Assembly (NCBI RefSeq): GCF_014635345.1
Contig: NZ_BMCU01000003.1
Span: forward strand, 310,001 to 374,000
Origin: Rhodococcoides trifolii
GTDB taxonomy: Bacteria; Actinomycetota; Actinomycetes; Mycobacteriales; Mycobacteriaceae
DNA: 64,000 nucleotides
Reading direction: 5' to 3'
Under the pieces are notes generated by a model that was given only the letters and a program-made list of their open reading frames with translations, was not told the DNA's origin and ran no database searches. The translations under genes were made by a program, and so were the position numbers. This document shows positions 53,071-63,981 of the stretch, one piece after another (position 1 is the first letter of the stretch; every line of letters starts with the position of its first letter).

Positions 53071-54308
53071 GCGCTCTGATCCTCCGTCCGGTGATCGTGC
53101 GTGCGCGGCATGAACATTCTGATCTCCGTGCCGCGTCCGAGGGTGGAGCGTACCTCGACGGACCCGCCGCGCCGCTCGATGCGCGCGCGCACCGATTTCG
53201 CCAACCCCTGCCGGTCCGTGGGGACTTCGTCGACGGCGAAGCCGGTGCCGCGGTCGCGCACGAACACCGAGACCTGCTCCGGCTCGACCTCGGCGAACAG
53301 ATCGACGGTGGTGCTGCCCGAATGCTTGGCCGCATTCACCAGAGCTTCGCGGGTCGCCCCCAACACGGCTGTGAGGGCCTCCCTGCTCAGGCCCGAATGT
53401 TCCTCCGACTCCTCGAGATTCACGTCGCCGACGGTGACCGGGTCGACGGTGACCGCGTAGTGGTCTTCCACCTCTCCTGCGATGGTTGCCAGCGCACGGG
53501 TGAGAGACGAGTGGTCGGCCTCGCTCCCGCCGAACAACCACCGACGCAGCTCGCGTTCCTGACTGCGCGCCAGTCGCGCAACCTCGGCCGGGCGGTCGGA
53601 TTGCTTCTGAATGAGAGCGAGGGTCTGCAACACCGAATCGTGTAGGTGCGAAGCGATCTCCTCACGTTCGTCGTTGCGAATGCGGGCTGCGCGCTCGGCA
53701 CCGAGCGCTTGCCACAACCGCATCCAGAGCGGGACGGTCAGCAGGCCGGCACCGACCAGCGTGACCACCACGGCCAACAACGACGACCGCAGAGACGCGA
53801 TGTCGACACGGGCCAGAACCACCACGGCCAGACCGATCACGACGAGGGTGGCACCGGACGCGATGCGCGCCCAACCCAAGACCGAGGTGCGCTTGGTAGG
53901 GACGGCTGCGGAACGTGTTCCGGCGGAATCGAATTCGCGCCAGACCAGGGCGACACCGATCGTCACCACCACGATCGGACCCAGGAAGGACGACGTGAGA
54001 TCGCTCAGCACCCACCCGAGCGCAACGGCGAGCCCGATACCGATGGCGGCCAGGCCGTAGGCCCGTTGCCGTTCGGCCGCAGTGGGTCTCACCGTGTCGG
54101 AGCCGGCCGAGGTGAAGATCCACAGGGCACCGTAGGCGGCAATACCTGCCCCCGCGAGAGCCGAGAGCACCGCGAACACGAGGCGCACCTTGAACACGTC
54201 GACCCCGAGGTGGTCGGCAATACCGCCGCACACCCCGGCCACGACTCGACCGCCGGCGCGACGGGTCAGCGTCGGCGTCGGGTAGGAAACCAGTGAGGCG
54301 GAGGGCAC
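53067..54308 (-). CDS. PspC-domain sensor histidine kinase
   Basis: A 413-residue membrane kinase. An N-terminal PspC domain (LTRRAGGRVVAGVCGGIADHLGVDVFKVRLVF) is followed by about five helices, a HisKA_3 dimerisation region with the phospho-His in EEIASHLHDSVLQTLALI, and an ATPase domain with ATREALVNAAKHS and RDRGTGFAV. PspC sensors are tied to envelope stress. GTG 54308 is taken as start because the upstream frame looks non-coding. It is divergent from another PspC gene. Confidence 0.88.
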   Translation of the reverse strand: MPSASLVSYPTPTLTRRAGGRVVAGVCGGIADHLGVDVFKVRLVFAVLSALAGAGIAAYGALWIFTSAGSDTVRPTAAERQRAYGLAAIGIGLAVALGWVLSDLTSSFLGPIVVVTIGVALVWREFDSAGTRSAAVPTKRTSVLGWARIASGATLVVIGLAVVVLARVDIASLRSSLLAVVVTLVGAGLLTVPLWMRLWQALGAERAARIRNDEREEIASHLHDSVLQTLALIQKQSDRPAEVARLARSQERELRRWLFGGSEADHSSLTRALATIAGEVEDHYAVTVDPVTVGDVNLEESEEHSGLSREALTAVLGATREALVNAAKHSGSTTVDLFAEVEPEQVSVFVRDRGTGFAVDEVPTDRQGLAKSVRARIERRGGSVEVRSTLGRGTEIRMFMPRTHDHRTEDQSA

Positions 54309-54406
54309 GTTTCGATACTGACACGAAAAGTCCCGAAGGGCATCGGGGTGAAAGATCAGGGTTTCACCCGATGCGCGCCGTCGCACCTCGGGTTCAGGAT
54401 GTGTCC

Positions 54407-55597
54407 ATGACCAATCCGACTATCCCCGATCAGGCGGCCGAGTTGTGGCGCACTCGGCCGGTCCGACTCCCCGACCAGGGACCGGTCGCCGGTGTCGCCG
54501 CCGGTATCGGTTACCGCTATCGCATCGATCCGGTGATCGTGCGAGTCGCGTTCGCCGTGGCAACGGTGTTCGGCGGCACCGGTATTGCGCTCTACATCGC
54601 GTGCTGGCTGACGTTCACCAAACCCGGTGAGCAGTTCTCCCCGGCCGACGGCCTCTTCGGTCGCGGACGAACGTCCGGCACCAACACCGCCGCCGTCGTA
54701 CTGGCTGTCGCGCTGGCCGTTTCACTGGTGGCCCTCGGAGTCGGCCTCGGCGGATCGGGCCCGGTGTCGATCGCTCTCATGCTCGGGGGCTGGTGGTTGC
54801 TGCACCAGCGCACACCGGTTCCACCCACCGTGCCGGTGCTCCCCGCCACCACTGCGGTCACCACGACGACCCAGTGGGGCCCCTACTCGACGCTGCCGAA
54901 GGCATATGTCGCCGACCAGCGGGCGCAGCCCGTCGACCTGCAGAAGAAACCTCCGGCATGGGATCCGCTCGGTGTGGCTCCGTTCGCCTGGGATCTGCCC
55001 GATCCGTCCGGCCCGCCGCCCGTCGCCCCGAAGGCCGAGAAGAAGTCGCACTTCACCTCGGTGGTCATCGGACTGGCGATCATCGCCTCCGCCGTCACCG
55101 CCGCCGTCGGGTCGGGTACCGACTGGGATCCTGTCCGCGTTGCCGCCGTCGGCTTGGCCGTGATCGCCACCGGCTTGCTTGTCGGCGCATTCTTCCGGCG
55201 CGGATACGGGTTGCTGATCGTCGCGACTCCGCTCGCGGGATTCGTCATTCTGACCGGCGCAGTCGATTCGTCCGACTTCGACCGCTCCTCTGTCGGGGAC
55301 CAGGACTTCACTCCCGCCACCATGTCGGAACTTCTGCCGTCGTACTCGTCGAGTCTCGGTGACCTGACGCTCGATCTCACCGATCTGACCCTCACCACCG
55401 ATCGAACCGTTGCAATCAGTTCCGGGGCGGGAGACGTGAAGGTGGACGTCCCGAAGACAATGAACGTGCGCGCGGTGTGCACGTCCGGACTCGGCGACAC
55501 CGACTGCCTCACCGGCGATTCGGCGCAGACCAGCGGTCCGTTGCTGACGCTGACGATCGACAACTCGCTCGGAGACGTGGAGGTGCACCGTGACTGA
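54407..55597 (+). CDS. PspC-domain membrane protein with LiaF-like C-terminus
   Basis: A 396-residue protein. The N-terminal PspC domain (GPVAGVAAGIGYRYRIDPVIVRVAF) is followed by several helices (ALYIACWLTF, VVLAVALAVSLVALGVGL, VIGLAIIASAVTAAVGSG, GLLIVATPLAGFVILTGA). The end is a beta-rich domain (LGDLTLDLTDLTL, GAGDVKVDVPKTMNVRAVCTSG) of the LiaF/cell-wall-antibiotic-response type. In Bacillus, LiaF inhibits the LiaSR kinase, so it may modulate the divergent PspC kinase. ATG 54407 and in-frame GTG 54401 are both possible starts. Confidence 0.85.
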   Translation: MTNPTIPDQAAELWRTRPVRLPDQGPVAGVAAGIGYRYRIDPVIVRVAFAVATVFGGTGIALYIACWLTFTKPGEQFSPADGLFGRGRTSGTNTAAVVLAVALAVSLVALGVGLGGSGPVSIALMLGGWWLLHQRTPVPPTVPVLPATTAVTTTTQWGPYSTLPKAYVADQRAQPVDLQKKPPAWDPLGVAPFAWDLPDPSGPPPVAPKAEKKSHFTSVVIGLAIIASAVTAAVGSGTDWDPVRVAAVGLAVIATGLLVGAFFRRGYGLLIVATPLAGFVILTGAVDSSDFDRSSVGDQDFTPATMSELLPSYSSSLGDLTLDLTDLTLTTDRTVAISSGAGDVKVDVPKTMNVRAVCTSGLGDTDCLTGDSAQTSGPLLTLTIDNSLGDVEVHRD

Positions 55598-55805
55598 ACG
55601 ACCGGAAACCAAGAAGCGTCCGTCGGTCTTGCTTCTGCTCGCCGGGATCGCCGCGATGGTGGTCTCCGTGAGTGCACTACTGCAGCGGAATCCGTTGAAC
55701 GCCGTCGGAACGGTGCAGATCGGCTGGATCCTCGTGGTGGCGGCGGTGGTGATCGGCCTGGGCCTGGTGCTCGCGCCGATGATCGGACGACGGCACCGCG
55801 ACTGA
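55590..55805 (+). CDS. Small two-TM membrane protein
   Basis: A 71-residue protein with two hydrophobic helices (SVLLLLAGIAAMVVSVSALL and VGTVQIGWILVVAAVVIGLGLVLAPMIG) and charged ends. It starts with GTG inside the end of the PspC/LiaF-like gene (8-nt overlap), so it is translationally coupled and probably works with it. No family is recognised. Confidence 0.75.
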   Translation: MTERPETKKRPSVLLLLAGIAAMVVSVSALLQRNPLNAVGTVQIGWILVVAAVVIGLGLVLAPMIGRRHRD

Positions 55806-55820
55806 ACTTCTATCCGCTGG

Positions 55821-57383
55821 TCACTCCCATTCGATGGTGCCGGGTGGCTTGCTCGTGACGTCGAGCACCACCCGGTTCACCTCCGAGACCTCGTTCGTCA
55901 CCCGAGTGGAGATACGTTCGAGAACTTCGTAGGGCACCCGCGTCCAGTCCGCGGTCATCGCGTCCTCGCTCGACACCGGCCGCAACACGATCGGATGCCC
56001 GTAAGTTCGGCCGTCGCCCTGCACGCCCACACTGCGAACGTCGGCCAACAAGACCACCGGACACTGCCAGATCTGGCCGTCGAGGCCCGCGGCGGTCAGC
56101 TCCTCGCGCACGATCGCGTCTGCCTGGCGCAGGGTGGCGAGCCGGTCCGGGGTGACGGCGCCGACGATGCGAATCGCGAGGCCAGGGCCGGGAAACGGCT
56201 GACGACCCACGATGTCCTCGGGCAGTCCGAGTTCGCGGCCCACGGCCCTGACCTCGTCCTTGAACAGGAGGCGCAGGGGTTCGACCAGCGAGAACTCCAG
56301 GTCCTCGGGCAGCCCGCCGACGTTGTGGTGGCTCTTGATGTTCGCCGTGCCCGCGCCGCCGCCGGACTCTACGACGTCCGGATACAGCGTTCCCTGCACC
56401 AGGAAGTCGACGGTGCCCTCGGCCTCGCCGAGCACTTCGGTGACAGCTCCTTCGAACGCCCGGATGAACTCGCGGCCGATGATCTTGCGCTTGGTCTCGG
56501 GGTCGCTCACGCCGTCCAAATCACCCAGAAACTTGTCGACGGCGTCGACGGTGACCAACCTGGCACCAGTCGCGGCGACGAAGTCCTGCTGCACCTGCTC
56601 ACGCTCACCGGCGCGGAGGAGACCGTGGTCGACGAACACACACGTCAGACGGTCACCGATGGCGCGCTGCACGAGGGCGGCCGCCACCGCGGAGTCGACG
56701 CCCCCGGACAGGCCGCAGATGGCTCGACCGTCGCCGACCTGCGCCTGCACCTGCTCGACCAACGCGTCCGCGATGTTGGCGGCGGTCCACGTCGGTTCGA
56801 TACCGGCGATCTCGTGGAGGAACCGGCTGAGTACTTGTTGACCGTGGGGCGAATGCATCACCTCGGGGTGGTACTGCACGCCCGCGAGGCGGCGCGCACG
56901 GTTCTCGAACGCGGCGACCGGGGCGCCTGCACTGGTCGCGACGACCTCGAAGCCGTCGGGTGCTGCGGTGACCGCGTCACCGTGGCTCATCCACACCGGC
57001 TGCGTCGACGGCAACCCGTTGTGCAGTGTCCCGCCGGTCACGTCCAGTTCGGTGCGGCCGTATTCACGAGTCCCGGTGTGGCTCACCGTTCCTCCCAGCG
57101 CGCCCGCCATCGCCTGAAAGCCGTAGCAGATGCCGAACACCGGGATGTCGAGGTCGAACAGGGCCGGATCGAGTTGCGGCGCACCGTCGGCGTAGACGCT
57201 GGACGGTCCGCCCGACAGCACCACGGCGGCAGGTTTCTTCGCGGCGATCTCCGCAACGGACATCGTGTGCGGAACGACTTCGGAGAACACCCGCGCCTCA
57301 CGAACCCGTCGGGCGATCAGTTGCGCGTACTGCGCGCCGAAGTCGACGACGAGAACGGGAGCTTGCGGCGCTGTGTCGGTCAC
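55821..57383 (-). CDS. guaA: GMP synthase (glutamine-hydrolysing)
   Basis: A 520-residue enzyme that aminates XMP to GMP. The N-terminal class I glutamine amidotransferase has the nucleophile in [16 protein letters not shown] (Cys about residue 87) and the His/Glu pair in [10 protein letters not shown]. The ATP-pyrophosphatase P-loop is [16 protein letters not shown], and the C-terminal dimerisation domain ends PPGTIEWE. Together with guaB and guaB3 nearby, it groups the guanine branch of purine synthesis. Confidence 0.96.
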   Translation of the reverse strand: MTDTAPQAPVLVVDFGAQYAQLIARRVREARVFSEVVPHTMSVAEIAAKKPAAVVLSGGPSSVYADGAPQLDPALFDLDIPVFGICYGFQAMAGALGGTVSHTGTREYGRTELDVTGGTLHNGLPSTQPVWMSHGDAVTAAPDGFEVVATSAGAPVAAFENRARRLAGVQYHPEVMHSPHGQQVLSRFLHEIAGIEPTWTAANIADALVEQVQAQVGDGRAICGLSGGVDSAVAAALVQRAIGDRLTCVFVDHGLLRAGEREQVQQDFVAATGARLVTVDAVDKFLGDLDGVSDPETKRKIIGREFIRAFEGAVTEVLGEAEGTVDFLVQGTLYPDVVESGGGAGTANIKSHHNVGGLPEDLEFSLVEPLRLLFKDEVRAVGRELGLPEDIVGRQPFPGPGLAIRIVGAVTPDRLATLRQADAIVREELTAAGLDGQIWQCPVVLLADVRSVGVQGDGRTYGHPIVLRPVSSEDAMTADWTRVPYEVLERISTRVTNEVSEVNRVVLDVTSKPPGTIEWE

Positions 57384-57403
57384 GCGGTCAGTCTAGAGAG
57401 CGC

Positions 57404-59116
57404 TCACGCCACCGGCGCCGACGACCTGATCTCCACGATCGGAAGTCGCAGCGCTGCCGGCGCACTTGCCGGCACGGCCGGGCTGCGCGGTGCGATGGGG
57501 TCGAGGCGGCGGTAGGGCTGCCCCTGCGCGGGGCGCAGATCTTCCTGACCCTTGTTCGGCCACAGCGCTGCCGACCGCTCGGCCTGCGCGCTGATCGTGA
57601 GCGAGGGGTTCACGCCGAGGTTGGCCGACACCGCCGAGCCGTCGACGATGCTCAGCGTCGGGTAACCGTGTACGCGGTGGTAGGGGTCGATGACACCGTG
57701 CGCCGCGTCCTCGGAGATGACGCAACCACCGAGGAAGTGCGCGGTGAGCGGAATGTTGAAGACCTCACCCCACGTTCCACCTGCGACACCGTCGATCTTC
57801 TTCGCGATGCGACGGGTCGCGTCGTTGCCGGCCGGAATCCACGTCGGGTTCGGTTGTCCGTGACCCTGTTTAGAGGTGACGCGGCGACCGAACGGTCCTC
57901 GCTTGGTGTAGGTGGTGATCGAGTTGTCCAGGTTCTGCATCACGAGAGCGATGATGGTGCGCTGACTCCAGTCCTTGACGCTGAGCATCCTCACCAACAG
58001 CAGAGGATGACGTAGCGCAACACCGAGGAACCGCATCCACCGCGGAACCCGCCCGCCGCCGTCGGTCATCAGCGTCTGGAGAAGACCCATCGCGTTCGAT
58101 CCCTTGCCGTAGCGGCACGGCTCGATGTGGGTGTCGCTGGTGGGGTGGAACGAGGAGGTGATGGCGACGCCTCTGGTCAGGTCGACGTTCGGATCGACCT
58201 TCATCTTCCCCGCGCCCACGATGGACTCGGAATTGGTGCGGGTGAGCTCACCCAGTTTCGGGGACAGACGGGGCAGGCTGCCCTCGTCCTTGAGACGGTG
58301 CAGAAGCTGCTGGCTTCCCCAGGTTCCTGCGGCCAGGACGACGTTGTCGGCGGTGAAGGTCTTGCGTCCCTTGCGAATCCACGACCCGGTGCGCTCGGTG
58401 TCGATCCTCCACGACCCGTCGGGCTGCTCGCGCAGGTCGGTCACGGTGGTCATCGGGACGATGTCAGCTCCGGCCCGCTCGGCCAGACCCAGGTAGTTCT
58501 TGAGAAGCGTGTTCTTGGCGCCGTGACGACACCCCGTCATGCACTCGCCGCACTCGATGCACCCGGTGCGGTCGGGGCCGGCTCCGCCGAAGTACGGGTC
58601 CGGAACGGTCTTGCCGGGCTCGTCGCCGAAGAACACGCCGACCGGAGTCTGGATGAACGTGTCACCGACGCCCATGTCGTCGGCCACGGACTTCATCACG
58701 TGGTCCGCCGGCGTCATGTGCGGGTTCTGCACCACGCCGAGCATGCGCTGCGCCTGCTCGTAGTGCGGGGTCAGCTCGCCGTGCCAGTCGGTGATGTGCG
58801 CCCACTGCGTGTCGTCGAAGAACGACTTCGGTGGCTGGTACAGGGTGTTCGCGTAGTTCAGCGACCCGCCGCCGACCCCCGCTCCGGCCAGGATCAGGCA
58901 GTCACGCAGCAGATGGACGCGCTGGATCCCGAAGCAGCCGAGCTTGGGCGCCCAGAGAAACTTCTTCAGGTCCCAGCTGGTGGTGGCCATCTCCGAGTCC
59001 TCGAAGCGGCGTCCGGCTTCGAGTACACCGACCCGATAGCCCTTCTCCACCAACCGCAGCGCGGTCACACTGCCGCCGAAGCCCGATCCGATGACCAGCA
59101 CGTCGTAATCGTTCAT
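57404..59116 (-). CDS. choD: GMC-family FAD oxidoreductase (ChoD, cholesterol-oxidase-like)
   Basis: A 570-residue flavoenzyme. The N-terminal FAD motif is LVIGSGFGGSVTALRLVEKG (residues 7-26), followed by the GMC motif GAGVGGGSLNYAN and a C-terminal HFLGGCVISEDAAHG...VDGSAVSANLGVNPSLTI. A Cys-rich segment CIECGECMTGC (about residue 190) is unlike classical cholesterol oxidases. It matches mycobacterial Rv3409c in type and place beside guaB3. The 'cholesterol oxidase' name is historical; activity on sterols is doubtful. The start may be ATG 59116 or GTG 59119. Confidence 0.88.
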   Translation of the reverse strand: MNDYDVLVIGSGFGGSVTALRLVEKGYRVGVLEAGRRFEDSEMATTSWDLKKFLWAPKLGCFGIQRVHLLRDCLILAGAGVGGGSLNYANTLYQPPKSFFDDTQWAHITDWHGELTPHYEQAQRMLGVVQNPHMTPADHVMKSVADDMGVGDTFIQTPVGVFFGDEPGKTVPDPYFGGAGPDRTGCIECGECMTGCRHGAKNTLLKNYLGLAERAGADIVPMTTVTDLREQPDGSWRIDTERTGSWIRKGRKTFTADNVVLAAGTWGSQQLLHRLKDEGSLPRLSPKLGELTRTNSESIVGAGKMKVDPNVDLTRGVAITSSFHPTSDTHIEPCRYGKGSNAMGLLQTLMTDGGGRVPRWMRFLGVALRHPLLLVRMLSVKDWSQRTIIALVMQNLDNSITTYTKRGPFGRRVTSKQGHGQPNPTWIPAGNDATRRIAKKIDGVAGGTWGEVFNIPLTAHFLGGCVISEDAAHGVIDPYHRVHGYPTLSIVDGSAVSANLGVNPSLTISAQAERSAALWPNKGQEDLRPAQGQPYRRLDPIAPRSPAVPASAPAALRLPIVEIRSSAPVA

Positions 59117-59171
59117 CACGCCAGATTATCGTATGTGTACCGGCGAGTAACACGAAAATCGCATTTCTTTT

Positions 59172-60314
59172 TCAGGCGCGGACGTTCAGTCCGACCTTCT
59201 GGAACTCTTTGAGATCGGAGTAGCCGGATTTGGCCATCGACCGACGCAGTCCCCCGACGAGATCGAGTGAACCGAAGGGGTCGTCGGAGGGCCCGGTCAG
59301 CACCCGCTCGAGCGACGGTCGCTGCTCGTCGAACGACACCGGCATCAACGCGCCGCGCGGCATCGACGGGTGCGCGGCAGCAGACGGCCAGTACCACCCA
59401 CGACCCGGCGCCTCCGCTGCCGCGGCCAGCGGTGCGCCGAGCACGGCCGCATCGGCGCCGCACGCGATCGCCTTCGCCAACTGGCCGGACGTCGTGATGT
59501 CGCCGTCGGCGATCACGTGGACGTATCGACCGCCGGTCTCGTCGAGGTAGTCACGACGTGCCGCTGCCGCATCCGCGATGGCCGTCGCCATGGGGACACC
59601 GATGCCGAGCACTTCGTTGGTGGTGGTCGCCCCCTCGGTGGATCCGTACCCGACGATGACCCCGGCTGCACCCGTCCGCATCAGATGCAGGGCGGTGCGG
59701 TGGTCGCTGACGCCGCCCGCGACCACGGGGACGTCGAGATCGGCGATGAACGTCTTGAGGTTGAGCGGTTCCTCGCTGCTGTGCGCCACGTGCTCAGCCG
59801 AAATGATCGTTCCCTGCACGACGAGAAGGTCGACCCCGGCCTGCAGCAGCGCCGGTGTCAGCGTGAGCGCACTCTGGGGACTGACGCGCACCGCGACGGT
59901 GACACCTGCGTCTCGCACCTGAGCGACGGCAGCGGCGAGCAGGTCCGGCTGAACGGGTGCGGCATGCAGCTTCTGCAGAAATGCCACAGGGGCGTCGGCA
60001 TCGACGTCGGATTCGGCGATGGCAATCAGTTCGTCGATCTTGGACTGCACGTCGGCGTGCCGACTCCACAAGCCCTCACCGTTGACGACGCCGAGGCCAC
60101 CACGCTTGCCCATCTCGATGGCGAATTCCGGTGACACGAGCGCATCGGTCGGATGCGCCAGAATCGGGATGTCGAACCGGTACGCGTCGAGTTGCCACGC
60201 CGTCGACACTTCCTTCGACGAGCGGGTCCGCCGCGACGGGACGATGTCCACGTCGTCGAGTTCGTAGGTCTTGCGGGCAGTTCTGCCCATGCCGATTTCG
60301 ACGAGGTCGCGCAC
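59172..60314 (-). CDS. guaB3: GuaB3 family IMP dehydrogenase-related protein
   Basis: A 380-residue IMPDH/GMP-reductase-fold barrel without CBS domains. It starts MRDLVEIGMGRTARKTYELDDVDIVP. The loop that holds the catalytic Cys in GuaB (GPGSICTTR) here reads YGSTEGATTTNEVLG, with no Cys visible, so classical IMPDH chemistry is in doubt. From memory the order choD-guaB3-guaB2 is as in M. tuberculosis (Rv3409c-Rv3411c). GTG start at 60314. Confidence 0.88.
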   Translation of the reverse strand: MRDLVEIGMGRTARKTYELDDVDIVPSRRTRSSKEVSTAWQLDAYRFDIPILAHPTDALVSPEFAIEMGKRGGLGVVNGEGLWSRHADVQSKIDELIAIAESDVDADAPVAFLQKLHAAPVQPDLLAAAVAQVRDAGVTVAVRVSPQSALTLTPALLQAGVDLLVVQGTIISAEHVAHSSEEPLNLKTFIADLDVPVVAGGVSDHRTALHLMRTGAAGVIVGYGSTEGATTTNEVLGIGVPMATAIADAAAARRDYLDETGGRYVHVIADGDITTSGQLAKAIACGADAAVLGAPLAAAAEAPGRGWYWPSAAAHPSMPRGALMPVSFDEQRPSLERVLTGPSDDPFGSLDLVGGLRRSMAKSGYSDLKEFQKVGLNVRA

Positions 60315-60344
60315 GCGCGTCCTTTCTTCGAGGGTGTGTAGCGA

Positions 60345-60370
60345 GCGGGAAGGCCGGAGGCCGGCCGGGA
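60345..60370 (+). repeat. Dispersed GGCCGGAGGCCGG repeat, copy D (guaB-guaB3 gap)
   Basis: GCGGGAAGGCCGGAGGCCGG plus CCGGGA, filling half of the 61-bp gap between guaB and guaB3. The core GGCCGGAGGCCGGCC is nearly palindromic and could form a hairpin in the transcript. Confidence 0.6.
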
Positions 60371-60375
60371 AAAAC

Positions 60376-61965
<1,590 letters not shown>

Positions 61966-62014
61966 TTATCGGTAGCGCTGGCGCGGACCCACCCCCACTG
62001 CGTACCGTGGTCGT

Positions 62015-62419
62015 GTGCGCGATCAACTGCCTCCAGGTCTGCCGCCGGATCCGTTTGCCGGCGACCCCACCGACCCTTCGGCCGCTCTCGACGCAATCGA
62101 GCCCGGTCAGCCTCTCGACCCGCAGGAACGTCTCGCGGTCGAGGAGGACCTAGCCGACCTCGCCGTGTACGAGGCACTGTTGGCACACCGAGGCGTCCGC
62201 GGACTGGTGGTGTGCTGTGAGGACTGCCAACAAGATCATTATCACGACTGGGACATGCTGCGCGCCAACCTGCTTCAGCTTCTTGTCGACGGAACCGTGC
62301 GGCCCCACGAGCCCGCGTACGATCCGGTTCCCGACACGTACGTCACATGGGACTACTGCCGTGGCTACGCCGACGCGTCAATGAACGATGCGCTGCAGGG
62401 CGACGGCTTCGAATCCTGA
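62015..62419 (+). CDS. DUF5319 family protein (Rv3412-like)
   Basis: A 134-residue acidic protein with a Cys/His-rich segment (VVCCEDCQQDHYHDWDML, about residues 67-84) that could bind metal, and a conserved end (YVTWDYCRGYADASM). It corresponds in place and type to the mycobacterial protein between guaB2 and rsdA. Function unknown. GTG start; divergent from guaB. Confidence 0.82.
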   Translation: MRDQLPPGLPPDPFAGDPTDPSAALDAIEPGQPLDPQERLAVEEDLADLAVYEALLAHRGVRGLVVCCEDCQQDHYHDWDMLRANLLQLLVDGTVRPHEPAYDPVPDTYVTWDYCRGYADASMNDALQGDGFES

Positions 62420-62437
62420 CCCACCCCCCTTTGGCGA

Positions 62438-62474
62438 AAAACGACCCGCACAGATCGTCTGTGCGGGTCGTTTT
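62438..62474. terminator. Bidirectional terminator between DUF5319 gene and rsdA
   Basis: AAAACGACCCGCACAGA (62438-62454) pairs perfectly over 17 bp with TCTGTGCGGGTCGTTTT (62458-62474) around a 3-nt loop. The A/T ends give a U-tract on either strand, right for two convergent genes. Confidence 0.92.
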
Positions 62475-62489
62475 CGTTGTGCGAGTGCG

Positions 62490-63410
62490 CTATTCGGTCG
62501 GGGCTGCTGCCGACGTCGGAGCGGCGGGCGTGGTGGTGACCGGCGCCTGAAGCTGAGCCGACGGCTCGCTCGTGGGGGCCGGAGCCTGACCCGGAATCGG
62601 GAACGGCAGGCTCGGGAGCGGGAACGGCAACGTGAAGGACGGCAGCTCCGTCGGCAACTGGGGCAACTCCGTCGGAATCGGCAGAGTCGGCAGCTGGTAG
62701 GACGGCGTCGTGGTCGGCGCCGAACCGGTGGTCGTCGTGGCTTCAGCGCTGGTGCTGCTCGGCGCCGGCGCCGGTGCCGGAGCGGGGTTCAGCAACTTGT
62801 CGAGTTCGTCCAGCAGGCGGTTCCACCAGTCGGTGAGCTGCTGACGTTCGGCCGCGTCTCCGACGGCAGGAACCGTTCTGGCAGCCTCGTCCAGCTTGGC
62901 CTTGGCCGTGGAGACGTCGCCCGCGGCGATGAGCTTCTCGGCGTCTTGCAAGGTGGTCGTGCTGTCGACCTGTGCGACAGTCGAATCGGCCTGCTGGGTG
63001 AAGACGACTTCCTTCACCTTCCACAGCGGATCGCCGGGCATTGCGTTGTACGAGATGGCCGTGACTCCACCGATCACGAACGCCACGGCTGCGGCGGCTC
63101 CGGCGATCGGGCGCAACAGTCGCATCCGGCTCGCGGTACGCCTGTTCGACTCGTCGCGGGCCAGCGTTGTCTCGAGAGCGGCACACACTGCGTCGATGTC
63201 GGGGTTCTGGGGAAGGGCGGGCGACACGATCTCGGCGCGCCACTCGGCGAGCAGAGCTGCCAGGCGGTATTCGTCCGCACTGTCGGTCGCGACCGGGCCG
63301 TCCCCTGCGATCGCATCGATCAGCATGTCGTCACGACGAACTGCTGCGATGTCGATCGGGCCCGTCTCGGCGTAGGGATCGTGTCCGAACGTGTTGCTGT
63401 CCCTAGCCAT
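62490..63410 (-). CDS. rsdA: Anti-sigma-D factor RsdA
   Basis: A 306-residue membrane protein holding SigD at the membrane. Residues 1-95 are a helical sigma-binding region (PIDIAAVRRDDMLIDAIAGDG, LAALLAEWRAEI), then one membrane helix (PIAGAAAAVAFVIGGVTAISY) and a long external part that ends in Pro/Thr-rich low-complexity sequence. ATG 63410 is preferred; GTG 63419 is an alternative. It overlaps the sigD stop by 8 nt. In mycobacteria RsdA is degraded by regulated proteolysis to free SigD. Confidence 0.88.
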   Translation of the reverse strand: MARDSNTFGHDPYAETGPIDIAAVRRDDMLIDAIAGDGPVATDSADEYRLAALLAEWRAEIVSPALPQNPDIDAVCAALETTLARDESNRRTASRMRLLRPIAGAAAAVAFVIGGVTAISYNAMPGDPLWKVKEVVFTQQADSTVAQVDSTTTLQDAEKLIAAGDVSTAKAKLDEAARTVPAVGDAAERQQLTDWWNRLLDELDKLLNPAPAPAPAPSSTSAEATTTTGSAPTTTPSYQLPTLPIPTELPQLPTELPSFTLPFPLPSLPFPIPGQAPAPTSEPSAQLQAPVTTTPAAPTSAAAPTE

Positions 63411-63981
63411 ACTTGTCACCTGCTCCCACTACTTCGTTCTTCAGCTTCGCTATTGCTCGGTGTTGCGCCACACGTACTGCGCCGGCCGTGCTACCCACGG
63501 CGGCTGCGGTCTCTTCGGCCGACAGCCCGACAACCAACCGGAGCACCAGAATTTCTCGGTGCTTCTCCGGCAGTGTTGCCAGCAGTGCATTCATCCGGCG
63601 TCCTGCCTCCGAATCGAGAGCCATTTGCTCCGGCCCGTGATCGGTGGACATGACATCCGGTACATCTGCCATCGGTTCCGATTTGTTACGGGACGCGCTC
63701 CGATGTGCATCAGCGACCTTGTGTGCGGCAATGCCGTACACGAAAGCCATGAACGGTCGACCTTGATCCTGGTAACGCGGCAGCGCAGTCATGACTGCCA
63801 TGCAGACTTCCTGCGCCACATCGTCCGCCGAGAGCTGTCCACGCTCGGCAGATCCGACCCGCGCTCGGCAATACCGGACAACCACGGGACGGATGCTTTC
63901 CAGCACCAGAGAGAGAGCACCCCGGTCGCCCGCTGCTGCTGCAGCGACGGCCGAGTCCAAACCCTCACCCGTTACAGTCAT
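63403..63981 (-). CDS. sigD: ECF sigma factor SigD
   Basis: A 192-residue sigma-70 family protein with region 2 (QLSADDVAQEVCMAVMTALPRYQD, then FMAFVYGIAAHKVADAHR) and region 4 (LPEKHREILVLRLVVGLSAEETAAAVGSTAGAV). It directs RNA polymerase to its own set of promoters, in mycobacteria linked to stationary phase and ribosome modulation. The ATG is at 63981, only 19 bp from the window edge, so its promoter is outside. It is coupled to rsdA. Confidence 0.93.
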   Translation of the reverse strand: MTVTGEGLDSAVAAAAAGDRGALSLVLESIRPVVVRYCRARVGSAERGQLSADDVAQEVCMAVMTALPRYQDQGRPFMAFVYGIAAHKVADAHRSASRNKSEPMADVPDVMSTDHGPEQMALDSEAGRRMNALLATLPEKHREILVLRLVVGLSAEETAAAVGSTAGAVRVAQHRAIAKLKNEVVGAGDKYG

